A DNA stretch of 19,914 nt, taken from Hirschia sp964351655. GTDB lineage: Bacteria; Pseudomonadota; Alphaproteobacteria; Caulobacterales; Hyphomonadaceae. Positions 1 to 6,908 of this stretch are shown here, one piece after another. How positions within the stretch are numbered: the stretch's first letter is position 1; each line of letters opens with the position of its first letter. The position numbers and the translations under genes are program-made. The stretch covers positions 1-19,914 of the forward strand of contig CAYGPD010000050.1 in the NCBI GenBank assembly GCA_964351655.1, read 5' to 3'. The notes under the pieces are model-generated. The model saw only the letters and a program-made list of their open reading frames with translations. It ran no database searches and had not been told where the DNA came from.

Positions 1-1
1 T

Positions 2-397
2 CCGCCACCTGCGGAAGTTGTTGACACGGCTCCGGTTGTTGATTGTGTGGCTCAATCTCAAGACTTCGCAGTTTACTTCGAGTGGGATAGTTCAGTTCTT
101 ACTGGTCCAGCTCAAGAAGTTGTAAACAGTGCGACACGTCGTGCACTAGAGAATGGTTGTTCTATCTCTGTTGCAGCGATTGACGGTTACACAGATACTT
201 CTGGTAACAAAGCATACAACGCACGCCTATCTGCACGTCGTGCAGCAGTTGTTCGTGATGCATTAGTTGCACGTGGTGTTGATGCTTCTGTTGTAACAAC
301 AGACGGTAAAGGTGAAGAAGGCCTAGCTAAAGTAACAGCTGATGGTGTTCGTGAGCCGCTTAACCGCCGTGCACAAATCGTACTTACAGTTCGCTAA
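2..397 (+). CDS. OmpA-family outer membrane protein, C-terminal part (5' end outside window)
   Basis: The reading frame is already open at base 2 and runs to a TAA stop, so this is the last 131 residues of a larger gene. A GTG at base 47 lies in frame but is not needed as a start. The first visible residues are Pro/Ala/Val-rich (PPPAEVVDTAPVVDC), the usual hinge between a beta-barrel and a periplasmic OmpA domain. The rest is an OmpA_C/Pal-like peptidoglycan-binding domain: YFEWDSS near its start, then GYTDTSG and LSARRA. In this family the Asp of the GYTD segment and the Arg of the LSxRR segment bind the diaminopimelate of peptidoglycan. The product should sit in the outer membrane and tie it to the wall. 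Codon choice is strongly biased (GTT, GCA, CGT/CGC, AAC, TAC), which suggests high expression. The barrel and signal peptide cannot be seen, so the exact subfamily is open. Confidence 0.9.
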   Translation, partial: PPPAEVVDTAPVVDCVAQSQDFAVYFEWDSSVLTGPAQEVVNSATRRALENGCSISVAAIDGYTDTSGNKAYNARLSARRAAVVRDALVARGVDASVVTTDGKGEEGLAKVTADGVREPLNRRAQIVLTVR

Positions 398-423
398 ATA
401 CTAACGAACGCATGTAATTTAAG

Positions 424-455
424 ATGGCCCGAGGGAAACTTCGGGCCATTTTTTT
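424..455 (+). terminator. Rho-independent terminator of the ompA-like gene
   Basis: Bases 424-432 (ATGGCCCGA) pair perfectly with 441-449 (TCGGGCCAT). A G-U and a G-C pair extend the stem inward to close a GAAA tetraloop at 435-438. A run of seven T follows (449-455). It lies 27 bases after the stop codon and is a textbook strong intrinsic terminator, in keeping with a highly expressed gene. It also separates this gene from ppx. Confidence 0.93.
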
Positions 456-576
456 GTGCTTATTTTCCGGTTTTTGTGCCGATACTTGTAAGATTTTTGT
501 ATAGAAATCACACTAATGCTGTTCATCATCATGAAACTTGCTATGGTGGCTTCAACTTAAAAATTTGGATTGCCCA

Positions 577-1794
577 ATGGCACGGAATGCATCTGCCCCC
601 AAGAAACCTTATAGAGGTTCGGGCGCTAAAAGCAGATCTGGGGCCTACGCCGCTTTGGATCTGGGAACAAATAATTGTAGACTGCTCATTGCAGACCGCG
701 CGGGAGAAGGATTCCGCGTGCTTGATAGCTATTCCAGAATCGTAAGATTAGGGGAAGGCTTAGCGGGCTCAGGTGAGCTTTCAAGCGCTTCTATGTCGCG
801 GGCAATTGAAGCACTTAAAATCTGCAAATCTAAGATTGATAGATACCACAAATGTCAGGTGAGATGTATTGCGACGCAGGCGTGCCGTATCGCCACTAAT
901 GGACAGGAGTTTGTCCAAGAGGTCAAACGGGCAACGGGTTTAAAACTCGAAACAATTAGTCCAAAAGAAGAGGCAAAGCTTGCTCTGTTAGGCTCATTGG
1001 ATCTCGTCGATGACAGCAAGGATTTTACGTTAGTTGTTGATATTGGTGGCGGGTCAACTGAGTTGAGTTGGGTAGATGCGAAGGCTGCCAACCGTCGCGG
1101 TGTATCGGGTAGTGCTGCAAGGCCTCCAATTTTAGGGTGGGCTTCTTTTCCTGTAGGTGTTGTGACCTTATCTGAAACATTTCCTGAAAGAGCGTCAGGG
1201 AATGATCCTTTTTGGTATGATAAATTGGTTTCATATGTCGTTGATATGTTAAGAGAAAATGATGCAGCAACCAGATTCGGGCCTTTGTTCGAGGCGGGAC
1301 GAGGCCAACTTTTGGGAACTTCAGGTACAGTGACCAGTTTGGCTGCAGTTCATCTAGGATTGTCCAAATACACACGTGCTGCCGTGGATGGAGTTTGGGT
1401 AAGTCAAGAGGGAATGGACGCTGCACGAGATAAATTGCGCTATGCTACACCGGAGAAGCGTGGAATGGAGCCGTGTATAGGTCCTGATCGTGCGGAACTC
1501 GTTTTAGCTGGCTGTGCTATATTGGATGCAGTCTGGCAGGTTTGGCCATCTGAGCGCTTGAGAGCTGCAGATAGAGGATTGCGAGAAGGGGTATTGTTAT
1601 CTCTCATCCATAGCCCCAAGAAGGTTCAAAAGAAGAAACGTTCACGTCCTGAAGATAGCGCTGATGTTAAAGTTAACCTGTCTGGAAACTCTAAGCCAAA
1701 AAGAAAGAAAAAGCTTAGTGAGAAAAGCTTGGAGAAAGTGGTCTCAAATCATGATCAGAAACCTTCAACTGACAAATCATCCAAAAGGAAGTAA
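577..1794 (+). CDS. ppx: Ppx/GppA-family phosphatase (exopolyphosphatase / pppGpp phosphohydrolase)
   Basis: The 405-residue product has the actin-like ATPase fold of the Ppx/GppA family. It carries the phosphate-binding loop ALDLGTNNCR at residues 26-35, the SPKEEAKLA segment at 129-137 with the expected catalytic Glu, and the second loop DIGGGSTEL at 155-163. The family removes terminal phosphate from polyphosphate and/or converts pppGpp to ppGpp; sequence alone does not say which. It is shorter than E. coli Ppx (about 510 residues), lacking most of the C-terminal helical domain. Instead it ends in a tail of about 58 residues (348-405) full of Lys, Ser and Arg. I chose ATG 577 because the frame upstream offers only a TTG at 538 and an unlikely Trp/Leu-rich leader. 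No strong ribosome site is visible. rlmE follows 78 bases downstream, a pairing common in alphaproteobacteria. Confidence 0.88.
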   Translation: MARNASAPKKPYRGSGAKSRSGAYAALDLGTNNCRLLIADRAGEGFRVLDSYSRIVRLGEGLAGSGELSSASMSRAIEALKICKSKIDRYHKCQVRCIATQACRIATNGQEFVQEVKRATGLKLETISPKEEAKLALLGSLDLVDDSKDFTLVVDIGGGSTELSWVDAKAANRRGVSGSAARPPILGWASFPVGVVTLSETFPERASGNDPFWYDKLVSYVVDMLRENDAATRFGPLFEAGRGQLLGTSGTVTSLAAVHLGLSKYTRAAVDGVWVSQEGMDAARDKLRYATPEKRGMEPCIGPDRAELVLAGCAILDAVWQVWPSERLRAADRGLREGVLLSLIHSPKKVQKKKRSRPEDSADVKVNLSGNSKPKRKKKLSEKSLEKVVSNHDQKPSTDKSSKRK

Positions 1795-1872
1795 CTTCCT
1801 TTTACAACCAAGATAAATTAGCTAAGCGGCTATCTCAAAGCAATATTTTAGACGAAGATTGATGGTACACAT

Positions 1873-2625
1873 ATGAATGACGACACGCCCAAGGACGCAA
1901 AGCCTGACGATGGCAAACGTCGCTGGAAAGGACCAAGCGTAGCAGATGCCGAACTCGCGCGTGAAAAGAATTTTCTTGGTACCAAGAAGAAAATTAAAAA
2001 GGGTGGGATTACTAAAAAGTCCTCTCGGGCTTGGGTTGAACGTCAGTTAAATGACCCATATGTGCGCCGTGCTCAAGAAGCAGGATGGCGTGCGCGCGCA
2101 GCCTATAAAATATTGCAAATCGACGAAAAATTTGGACTTTTGAAAAATACCCAACGTGTTGTTGATTTGGGGTGTGCACCTGGAAGTTGGACGCAGGTAT
2201 TGATGAAGCGCGGTGCCCATCAGGTTGTTGGTATAGATTTGCTTCCTGTTGAACATATCGACGGCGCACACTTAATTGAAGGTGATGTCAATGATCCTGA
2301 AGCTATTGCTGAAATGATGTCAGTTCTTCAGGGTAAACCTACTCTGGTGTTGTCAGATATGGCTGCTGCGACTACAGGGCATAAACAAACAGACCATTGG
2401 CGAACTGTACAATTGGCTGAAATGGCAGCGCAATTTGCAATTGATAATCTGGAAGTGGGTGGAAATTTCTGTACGAAAGTATTTCAGGGTGGAGCACAAG
2501 GTGGTTTGAAAAAGCTGCTTGATGACAATTTTGCTCAAGTTAAATATTGGAAACCTCCCGCGAGTCGGTCTGGTAGTCCTGAAATGTTTGCGATTGCGCT
2601 TGGGTTCAAAAAGCAAAAGTTGTAA
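1873..2625 (+). CDS. rlmE: 23S rRNA (uridine-2'-O-)methyltransferase RlmE (FtsJ/RrmJ)
   Basis: This enzyme uses S-adenosylmethionine to methylate the 2'-OH of the uridine in the A-loop of 23S rRNA (U2552 in E. coli), late in large-subunit assembly. The 250-residue protein has the SAM loop VVDLGCAPGSW at 96-106. The complete K-D-K-E catalytic tetrad of the family is present: K79 (AAYKI), D142 (LSDMA), K182 (TKVFQ) and E217 (SPEMF). Compared with E. coli RlmE (about 209 residues) it has an N-terminal extension of roughly 40 residues rich in Lys and Asp, which may help RNA binding (inference). ATG 1873 has no strong Shine-Dalgarno sequence. The gene lies between ppx and guaB on the same strand, with 78 and 130 bases of spacing. 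Confidence 0.95.
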   Translation: MNDDTPKDAKPDDGKRRWKGPSVADAELAREKNFLGTKKKIKKGGITKKSSRAWVERQLNDPYVRRAQEAGWRARAAYKILQIDEKFGLLKNTQRVVDLGCAPGSWTQVLMKRGAHQVVGIDLLPVEHIDGAHLIEGDVNDPEAIAEMMSVLQGKPTLVLSDMAAATTGHKQTDHWRTVQLAEMAAQFAIDNLEVGGNFCTKVFQGGAQGGLKKLLDDNFAQVKYWKPPASRSGSPEMFAIALGFKKQKL

Positions 2626-2755
2626 ACAACCACTTTTTTAGGCACTTCGAATGTGTTCTTTTTGATATAAATATGAAGAATTTGCCCGAGAGGTGATTTG
2701 GGGGCTTCACTTATTGGACTGAACCCATTATTAGGCCAAAAAGGGAGCTTCATCC

Positions 2756-4222
2756 ATGAAAATTCGCCAGGCCATAACGTTCGATGATGTTTTACTCGAG
2801 CCAGGTCCGTCACAAGTCTTGCCTGCCCAAGTAGGTATCAAGGCACAACTTACGCGCAATATTCAGCTTAATGCACCAGTGCTTTCAGCAGCAATGGATA
2901 CTGTTACAGAATCACCCCTTGCCATAGCTATGGCTCAAGCGGGTGGTATCGGTATTTTGCACAAGAATATGACGATTGAAAAACAAGCTCAGCAAGTGAC
3001 GCGCGTAAAGAAGTTTGAAAGTGGTGTTGTTGCTGATCCTGTAACCTTGTCTCCAGATGCTACGCTGGAAGATGTGAAGCGGATCAAAGATGAATATGGG
3101 TTTTCAGGGATTCCTGTCGTCGAAAAAGGTAAGAGTGGCAAGGTTGTTGGTATTATTACACATCGTGACGTTCGTTTTTATGACGATCTGACAATGCCTG
3201 TATCTGAGCTTATGACGACTGAGTTGGTTACCGTTCGTGAAGGTGTTTCTCAAGAAGAAGCGCGCCGTTTGCTCCACCAACACCGGATTGAGCGGTTGAT
3301 CGTCGTCGATGATAAGGAACGCTGCGTTGGTCTTTTAACCGTAAAAGACATGGAAAAAGCGGCCTCTAACCCTAATGCTGCTAAAGATACACATGGTAGA
3401 TTGCTAGTTGGTGCGGCCACAGGAGTTGGAGCAGATGGGATTGCGCGGGCGGAAGCGTTGATTGCCGCTGGCGTGGATGTGATTGTTGTTGACACGGCGC
3501 ATGGGCATTCAGCTGGTGTAATAAAGGCAGTTGAAATTGTTAAGAAAATGGCTGGCAACACGCAGGTTATCGCTGGAAATATCGCGACATATGATGCTGC
3601 GAAAGCATTAATTGATGCAGGTGCTGACGCTGTGAAGGTGGGGATCGGGCCGGGTTCTATCTGTACGACTCGTATCGTTGCAGGGGTTGGTGTACCTCAG
3701 CTTACTGCCATCGCAGATGCTGCGAAAGCAGCGCGTGATCAAGGTGTGCCTGTCATTGCAGATGGCGGAATTAAATTCTCTGGTGATTTTGCAAAAGCGC
3801 TTGCAGCAGGTGCCAACACTGCGATGTTAGGTTCTATGCTTGCGGGTACGGATGAAGCGCCAGGTGAGGTTTTCTTATTCCAAGGACGTTCATACAAATC
3901 CTACCGTGGTATGGGTTCGATTGGCGCTATGGGGCGCGGATCAGCTGATCGGTATTTCCAAGGTGAAGTTAAAGACAATTTGAAACTTGTTCCAGAAGGT
4001 ATTGAGGGGCAAGTGCCGTATAAGGGGCCAGTTTCAGCTATACTTCACCAAGTATTAGGTGGCTTAAGGGCGGCGATGGGGTATGTCGGGGCTGCTGATA
4101 TTCAAGAGTTGCACGAAAAGGCGCGCTTCATTCAAATTACGGGTGCAGGGCTTCGAGAAAGCCATGTGCATGATGTGACAATGACCCGCGAATCTCCAAA
4201 CTATTCTTTTCCTAGTGACTAA
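2756..4222 (+). CDS. guaB: IMP dehydrogenase GuaB
   Basis: GuaB oxidises IMP to XMP with NAD+, the rate-limiting step of guanine nucleotide synthesis, in the cytoplasm. The 488-residue protein has the standard bacterial layout. An N-terminal barrel segment opens with TFDDVLLEPG. Two CBS domains (about 93-200) are inserted into the barrel. The barrel then resumes with VVDTAHGHS (244-252) and the catalytic loop GIGPGSICTTR, in which C303 forms the covalent XMP intermediate. The flap GRGSADRYFQ carries the Arg-Tyr pair used for hydrolysis. The C-terminal glycine-rich helix region is intact. ATG 2756 is preceded by AGGGAG at 2742-2747 with 8 bases of spacing. Its partner guaA is about 8 kb downstream on the same strand. 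A terminator follows at 4270. Confidence 0.97.
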   Translation: MKIRQAITFDDVLLEPGPSQVLPAQVGIKAQLTRNIQLNAPVLSAAMDTVTESPLAIAMAQAGGIGILHKNMTIEKQAQQVTRVKKFESGVVADPVTLSPDATLEDVKRIKDEYGFSGIPVVEKGKSGKVVGIITHRDVRFYDDLTMPVSELMTTELVTVREGVSQEEARRLLHQHRIERLIVVDDKERCVGLLTVKDMEKAASNPNAAKDTHGRLLVGAATGVGADGIARAEALIAAGVDVIVVDTAHGHSAGVIKAVEIVKKMAGNTQVIAGNIATYDAAKALIDAGADAVKVGIGPGSICTTRIVAGVGVPQLTAIADAAKAARDQGVPVIADGGIKFSGDFAKALAAGANTAMLGSMLAGTDEAPGEVFLFQGRSYKSYRGMGSIGAMGRGSADRYFQGEVKDNLKLVPEGIEGQVPYKGPVSAILHQVLGGLRAAMGYVGAADIQELHEKARFIQITGAGLRESHVHDVTMTRESPNYSFPSD

Positions 4223-4269
4223 TAGCAAATAACTATAGGCAACTAGGCTTAGAACTGAAAATTGTGAGG

Positions 4270-4301
4270 CGGGGCAGTGGTGAAACTTTGCCCCGTTTTT
4301 T
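4270..4301 (+). terminator. Rho-independent terminator after guaB
   Basis: CGGGGCA at 4270-4276 pairs with TGCCCCG at 4289-4295, a 7-bp GC-rich stem with a 12-base loop that may pair further. Six T follow at 4296-4301. It lies 47 bases past the guaB stop and separates guaB from the hypothetical gene at 4445. Confidence 0.85.
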
Positions 4302-4444
4302 ATTGGGCATTTTAAGGTCAGAAATGATGTGGCTTTAAGCATGTATCTTGTTTTTGAGCGATGTATTGAGCCATTTATCGCAATTCCTAATCCTCCAGTG
4401 CAGATTGAAACAAAAGACTGGTGATGAATGAGTAGGGGTTTGGA

Positions 4445-5014
4445 ATGGCGCTTCACATTATATGTGCAGAGGCTGACAAAGGTGTTGCGGCATCTTTGGC
4501 GGGTTATTTAAAGACACAAAATATTAAGCCTGTTATCGAGCGTTTCAAACGCAAGACATTTGCGGATGTGGGCCGTAAAAAAGTTATATTGTGGTCACGT
4601 CATAGCACAAAATCGGGTGCAAAATTCGTTACCAACCTAGATGATTGTATCTATGTTCGTTTGGATAAAACGCCTTTGCCAAAGAATGTTGCGGACCGGC
4701 TGATTGTTGAGGCTGAGTTGATCGGACATCGTGCGGGGCGGGCTTGGCGTGATGTGGCGAAAAGCGTGAAATATGGAAGAAAGCTGAGTGCTGATGGGCC
4801 TGAACTGGCAGAAGTAGACAAAGCGGTTGGTGAGAGTGAAATATGCGTTTCTTCAACGGCTTCCATAACTAATGTTTCGGATGATCAGTCGCTTGTGACG
4901 GGCACAAAAGTATTCTTTGTGCCAATTGTGATTTTAGTGTTGCTTATTGCTGGGCTGGGATTGGGTGTCTGTTTGTTACATCCTGAAAGTCCATATACGC
5001 TTTTGAAGACGTAG
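4445..5014 (+). CDS. Hypothetical membrane-anchored protein, possible degenerate TIR-like domain
   Basis: I do not recognise a named family. The 189-residue product has a soluble N-terminal part (1-about 110), a variable acidic/serine-rich linker (about 115-152), and one clear hydrophobic helix near the C-terminus (about 156-178) that ends in a short Pro-containing tail. The first 80 residues read like a TIR fold. An alternating hydrophobic strand (LHIICAEAD) leads to a helix (GVAASLAGYLKTQ), then a second strand, then KKVILWSRHSTKS and YVRLDKTPLP. Bacterial TIR proteins often show VVLWS-x-x-S-x-x-S followed by PVRLDxxPLP at these places. The NADase glutamate usually found a few residues after the serines is absent, so I expect no NAD hydrolysis. 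ATG 4445 has AGGGG at 4434-4438. The TIR relation is inference by eye; the reading frame and membrane helix are well supported. Confidence 0.7.
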   Translation: MALHIICAEADKGVAASLAGYLKTQNIKPVIERFKRKTFADVGRKKVILWSRHSTKSGAKFVTNLDDCIYVRLDKTPLPKNVADRLIVEAELIGHRAGRAWRDVAKSVKYGRKLSADGPELAEVDKAVGESEICVSSTASITNVSDDQSLVTGTKVFFVPIVILVLLIAGLGLGVCLLHPESPYTLLKT

Positions 5015-5086
5015 ACGTTCGGGGCTGCTTTATTTTATGTTGGAATAGACTTGCAGGCTAAGAGCCTAGCGGGCAATGTCACGCGC

Positions 5087-5608
5087 ATGAGTGATGCGAC
5101 TATTGAGATTGAAGTTGATGATGTGTTTCGCAAATTTGGCGAAGCGAGTTTCCGAGCGCAGGCTTTTGAGCAGACGCTGGAGAATACTGTATGGGCGATG
5201 GTGAAATCTGAAGGTTTGGCATCACGAGCAGCACGTGATGAATTAGAGGGCCAAACCTTGGGAGCTATATATCGCCGTGTCGAGCGGATATTCGTCGAAC
5301 AAGATCCTGTGTGGGCCAATAATGTCAAAGCCTTCATTCAATACCGCAACTACCTCACGCACACTTTCTTTATCGATACCGCTGAAATCCATTCAAATGA
5401 GGAAATTCGGCGAAATGCATTGCTTTATCTGGATGAATTTGAGAAAGCATGCGCAACAGCTTCTTTCCACTTGTATCTGCTTACAGATGCCCTAGGGGTT
5501 TTGCATGCGGGTCGGTTCTCTGGAAGCATCGAGGCCCGCCTTGCTGAATCTAAAGGTGTAACGGCCGATACAATAATAATATTTAAAAGGTTTAAACCGA
5601 ATGCGTGA
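5087..5608 (+). CDS. Hypothetical helical protein with HEPN-type R-x4-H motif
   Basis: No named family is recognised. The 173-residue product appears all-helical: amphipathic stretches lie around 17-42, 57-71, 74-95 and 103-140. The third helix contains QYRNYLTHTFF, with R87-N88-Y89-L90-T91-H92. An R-x4-6-H motif with a polar residue after the Arg, set late in a helical bundle, is the mark of HEPN-domain ribonucleases and of related non-catalytic helical bundles. A function is not shown. The frame opens at a TTG at 5051, but I chose ATG 5087 because no ribosome site supports either and the extra 12 residues look unlike a domain start. Its last 8 bases overlap the start of rsmB, so the two are probably translationally coupled. 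It lies 72 bases after the TIR-like gene on the same strand. Confidence 0.72.
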   Translation: MSDATIEIEVDDVFRKFGEASFRAQAFEQTLENTVWAMVKSEGLASRAARDELEGQTLGAIYRRVERIFVEQDPVWANNVKAFIQYRNYLTHTFFIDTAEIHSNEEIRRNALLYLDEFEKACATASFHLYLLTDALGVLHAGRFSGSIEARLAESKGVTADTIIIFKRFKPNA

Positions 5609-6908
5609 CGGCGGTAAAATAGACGCGGCTATTAGTGTTTTGACAGACGTTCTAACACGACACCAACCAGTAAAGTCGGCAGCTAAAGACTGGGGTAAGC
5701 GTGCGAGATATGCTGGGTCGAAAGATCGCGCTTGGGTCTCGGGGTTGGTGCTTGATGCGTTGCGCAACAAACTTTCTCTTGCGCATGCAATGGGATCTGA
5801 TGAACCGCGTGCGCTTGTATTGGGGGCGCTTACGCATTCTTGGAAGTGGGATATTGGCCGCGTTGATGAAGCTTTTGATCAAGAGCATGCACCATCTGCT
5901 TTGACGCTTGATGAACGTGAGCGCCTTGTGATGGCTCCCGACCCAGTAGCGCCTGCGCATGTGCGTGGAGATTATCCTGAGTGGATGGCGCCAATGATGG
6001 AACGTGCCTTCGGCGAAGAAGCCGTGATTGAAGCGCAAGCAATGGCTGTACGCGCACCTGTTGATTTGCGTATCAACACATTGAAAGCTGACGTAGAGAA
6101 GGCTGAAAAAGCGCTTCGGTCAGTGCATGCGGAGCCTATTCCACTCTTAAAGAACGGGTATCGTGTGCCGGCACCTGATCCATCTGTTCGTGCTAATTCT
6201 GTCGAGAGCATACCCGCTTATTCAAAGGGATGGGTAGAAGTTCAAGATGCTGGTAGTCAGCTAGCAGCAGCGGGTGCGAATGCGCAACCGGGTGAACAAG
6301 TTCTAGATTTTTGTGCGGGTGGAGGCGGAAAATCGCTTGCGATGGCCTCAACCATGCAGAACAAGGGGCAGATATACGCCTATGATATCGAGGGCCGCCG
6401 CCTATCAGCAATGATACCACGATTGCAACGCAATGGTGTTCGTAATGTGCAGCTTCGTCACCCACAAGAAGATGTCGGCTTAAGTGATCTTGAGCATAAT
6501 ATGGACCTCGTGATAATCGATGCGCCTTGTACGGGAGTTGGCACATGGCGTCGACGCCCCGATTCTAAATGGCGGGTGTCAGAGCGTGCGTTGCAGTTAC
6601 GTCGTCAGCAACAATCAGAAATTCTTCACAATGCCTGCAATTTTGTGAAACCAGGTGGTCGATTACTGTACATAACGTGTTCATTCTTGATGGAAGAAAA
6701 TGAAGACCAAGTTGCAGCGTTTTTGGCGGATCGAAGTGATTTTGAACAAGAAGATGTCGTACCAAGTGCAATCCGGTCAAAGCAACTCACAGAGGAAGGT
6801 GAGCGGGTCTTGGAGTCTTGCCGACGTCCAGGTGGATCAGTTCGCTTGACGCCGCGTACCGCTGGAACGGACGGATTCTTCATGGCGTTGATGCGCCGCG
6901 AAAGCTGA
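5601..6908 (+). CDS. rsmB: 16S rRNA m5C methyltransferase, RsmB/NOL1/NOP2/sun family
   Basis: The 435-residue enzyme should place a 5-methyl group on a cytidine of 16S rRNA (C967 in E. coli) using SAM. Residues 1-120 form a divergent NusB-like RNA-binding domain (GSKDRAWVSGLVLDALR at 39-55). The Rossmann domain begins with WVEVQDAGSQ and the SAM loop VLDFCAGGGGKS (234-245). Both family cysteines are present: C310 in IDAPCTGVGTWRR, which releases product, and C360 in YITCSF, the nucleophile. The usual ending DGFFMAL is intact, so the enzyme is complete. ATG 5601 overlaps the preceding stop by 8 bases, with AAAAGG at 5585-5590 as a weak ribosome site. Assignment to RsmB rather than another Nop2-type methyltransferase rests on length and the NusB-like part. 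Its last 72 bases are also coding on the opposite strand. Confidence 0.92.
   Translation: MRDGGKIDAAISVLTDVLTRHQPVKSAAKDWGKRARYAGSKDRAWVSGLVLDALRNKLSLAHAMGSDEPRALVLGALTHSWKWDIGRVDEAFDQEHAPSALTLDERERLVMAPDPVAPAHVRGDYPEWMAPMMERAFGEEAVIEAQAMAVRAPVDLRINTLKADVEKAEKALRSVHAEPIPLLKNGYRVPAPDPSVRANSVESIPAYSKGWVEVQDAGSQLAAAGANAQPGEQVLDFCAGGGGKSLAMASTMQNKGQIYAYDIEGRRLSAMIPRLQRNGVRNVQLRHPQEDVGLSDLEHNMDLVIIDAPCTGVGTWRRRPDSKWRVSERALQLRRQQQSEILHNACNFVKPGGRLLYITCSFLMEENEDQVAAFLADRSDFEQEDVVPSAIRSKQLTEEGERVLESCRRPGGSVRLTPRTAGTDGFFMALMRRES

Noticed and set aside
579..594. Sigma-54-like TGGCACGGAATGCAT
   Set aside because: The -24 half is good, but the -12 element lacks TTGC, and it lies inside the first codons of ppx.
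476..745. Open frame of 89 codons on the plus strand ahead of and inside ppx
   Set aside because: It overlaps the conserved ALDLGTNNCR region of Ppx in another frame, begins right after the ompA terminator and has no family-like sequence.
1025..1426. 133-codon minus-strand frame opposite ppx
   Set aside because: Antisense shadow of a well-supported gene; the composition (His/Gln/Leu-rich) has no domain character and there is no ribosome site.
2626..2660. Short GTTG/CAAC stem followed by six T after rlmE
   Set aside because: A 4-bp stem with poor spacing to the T run; not a credible terminator.
3250..3561. 103-codon minus-strand frame opposite guaB
   Set aside because: Ala/Ser/Thr-rich antisense translation of conserved GuaB codons; a typical shadow.
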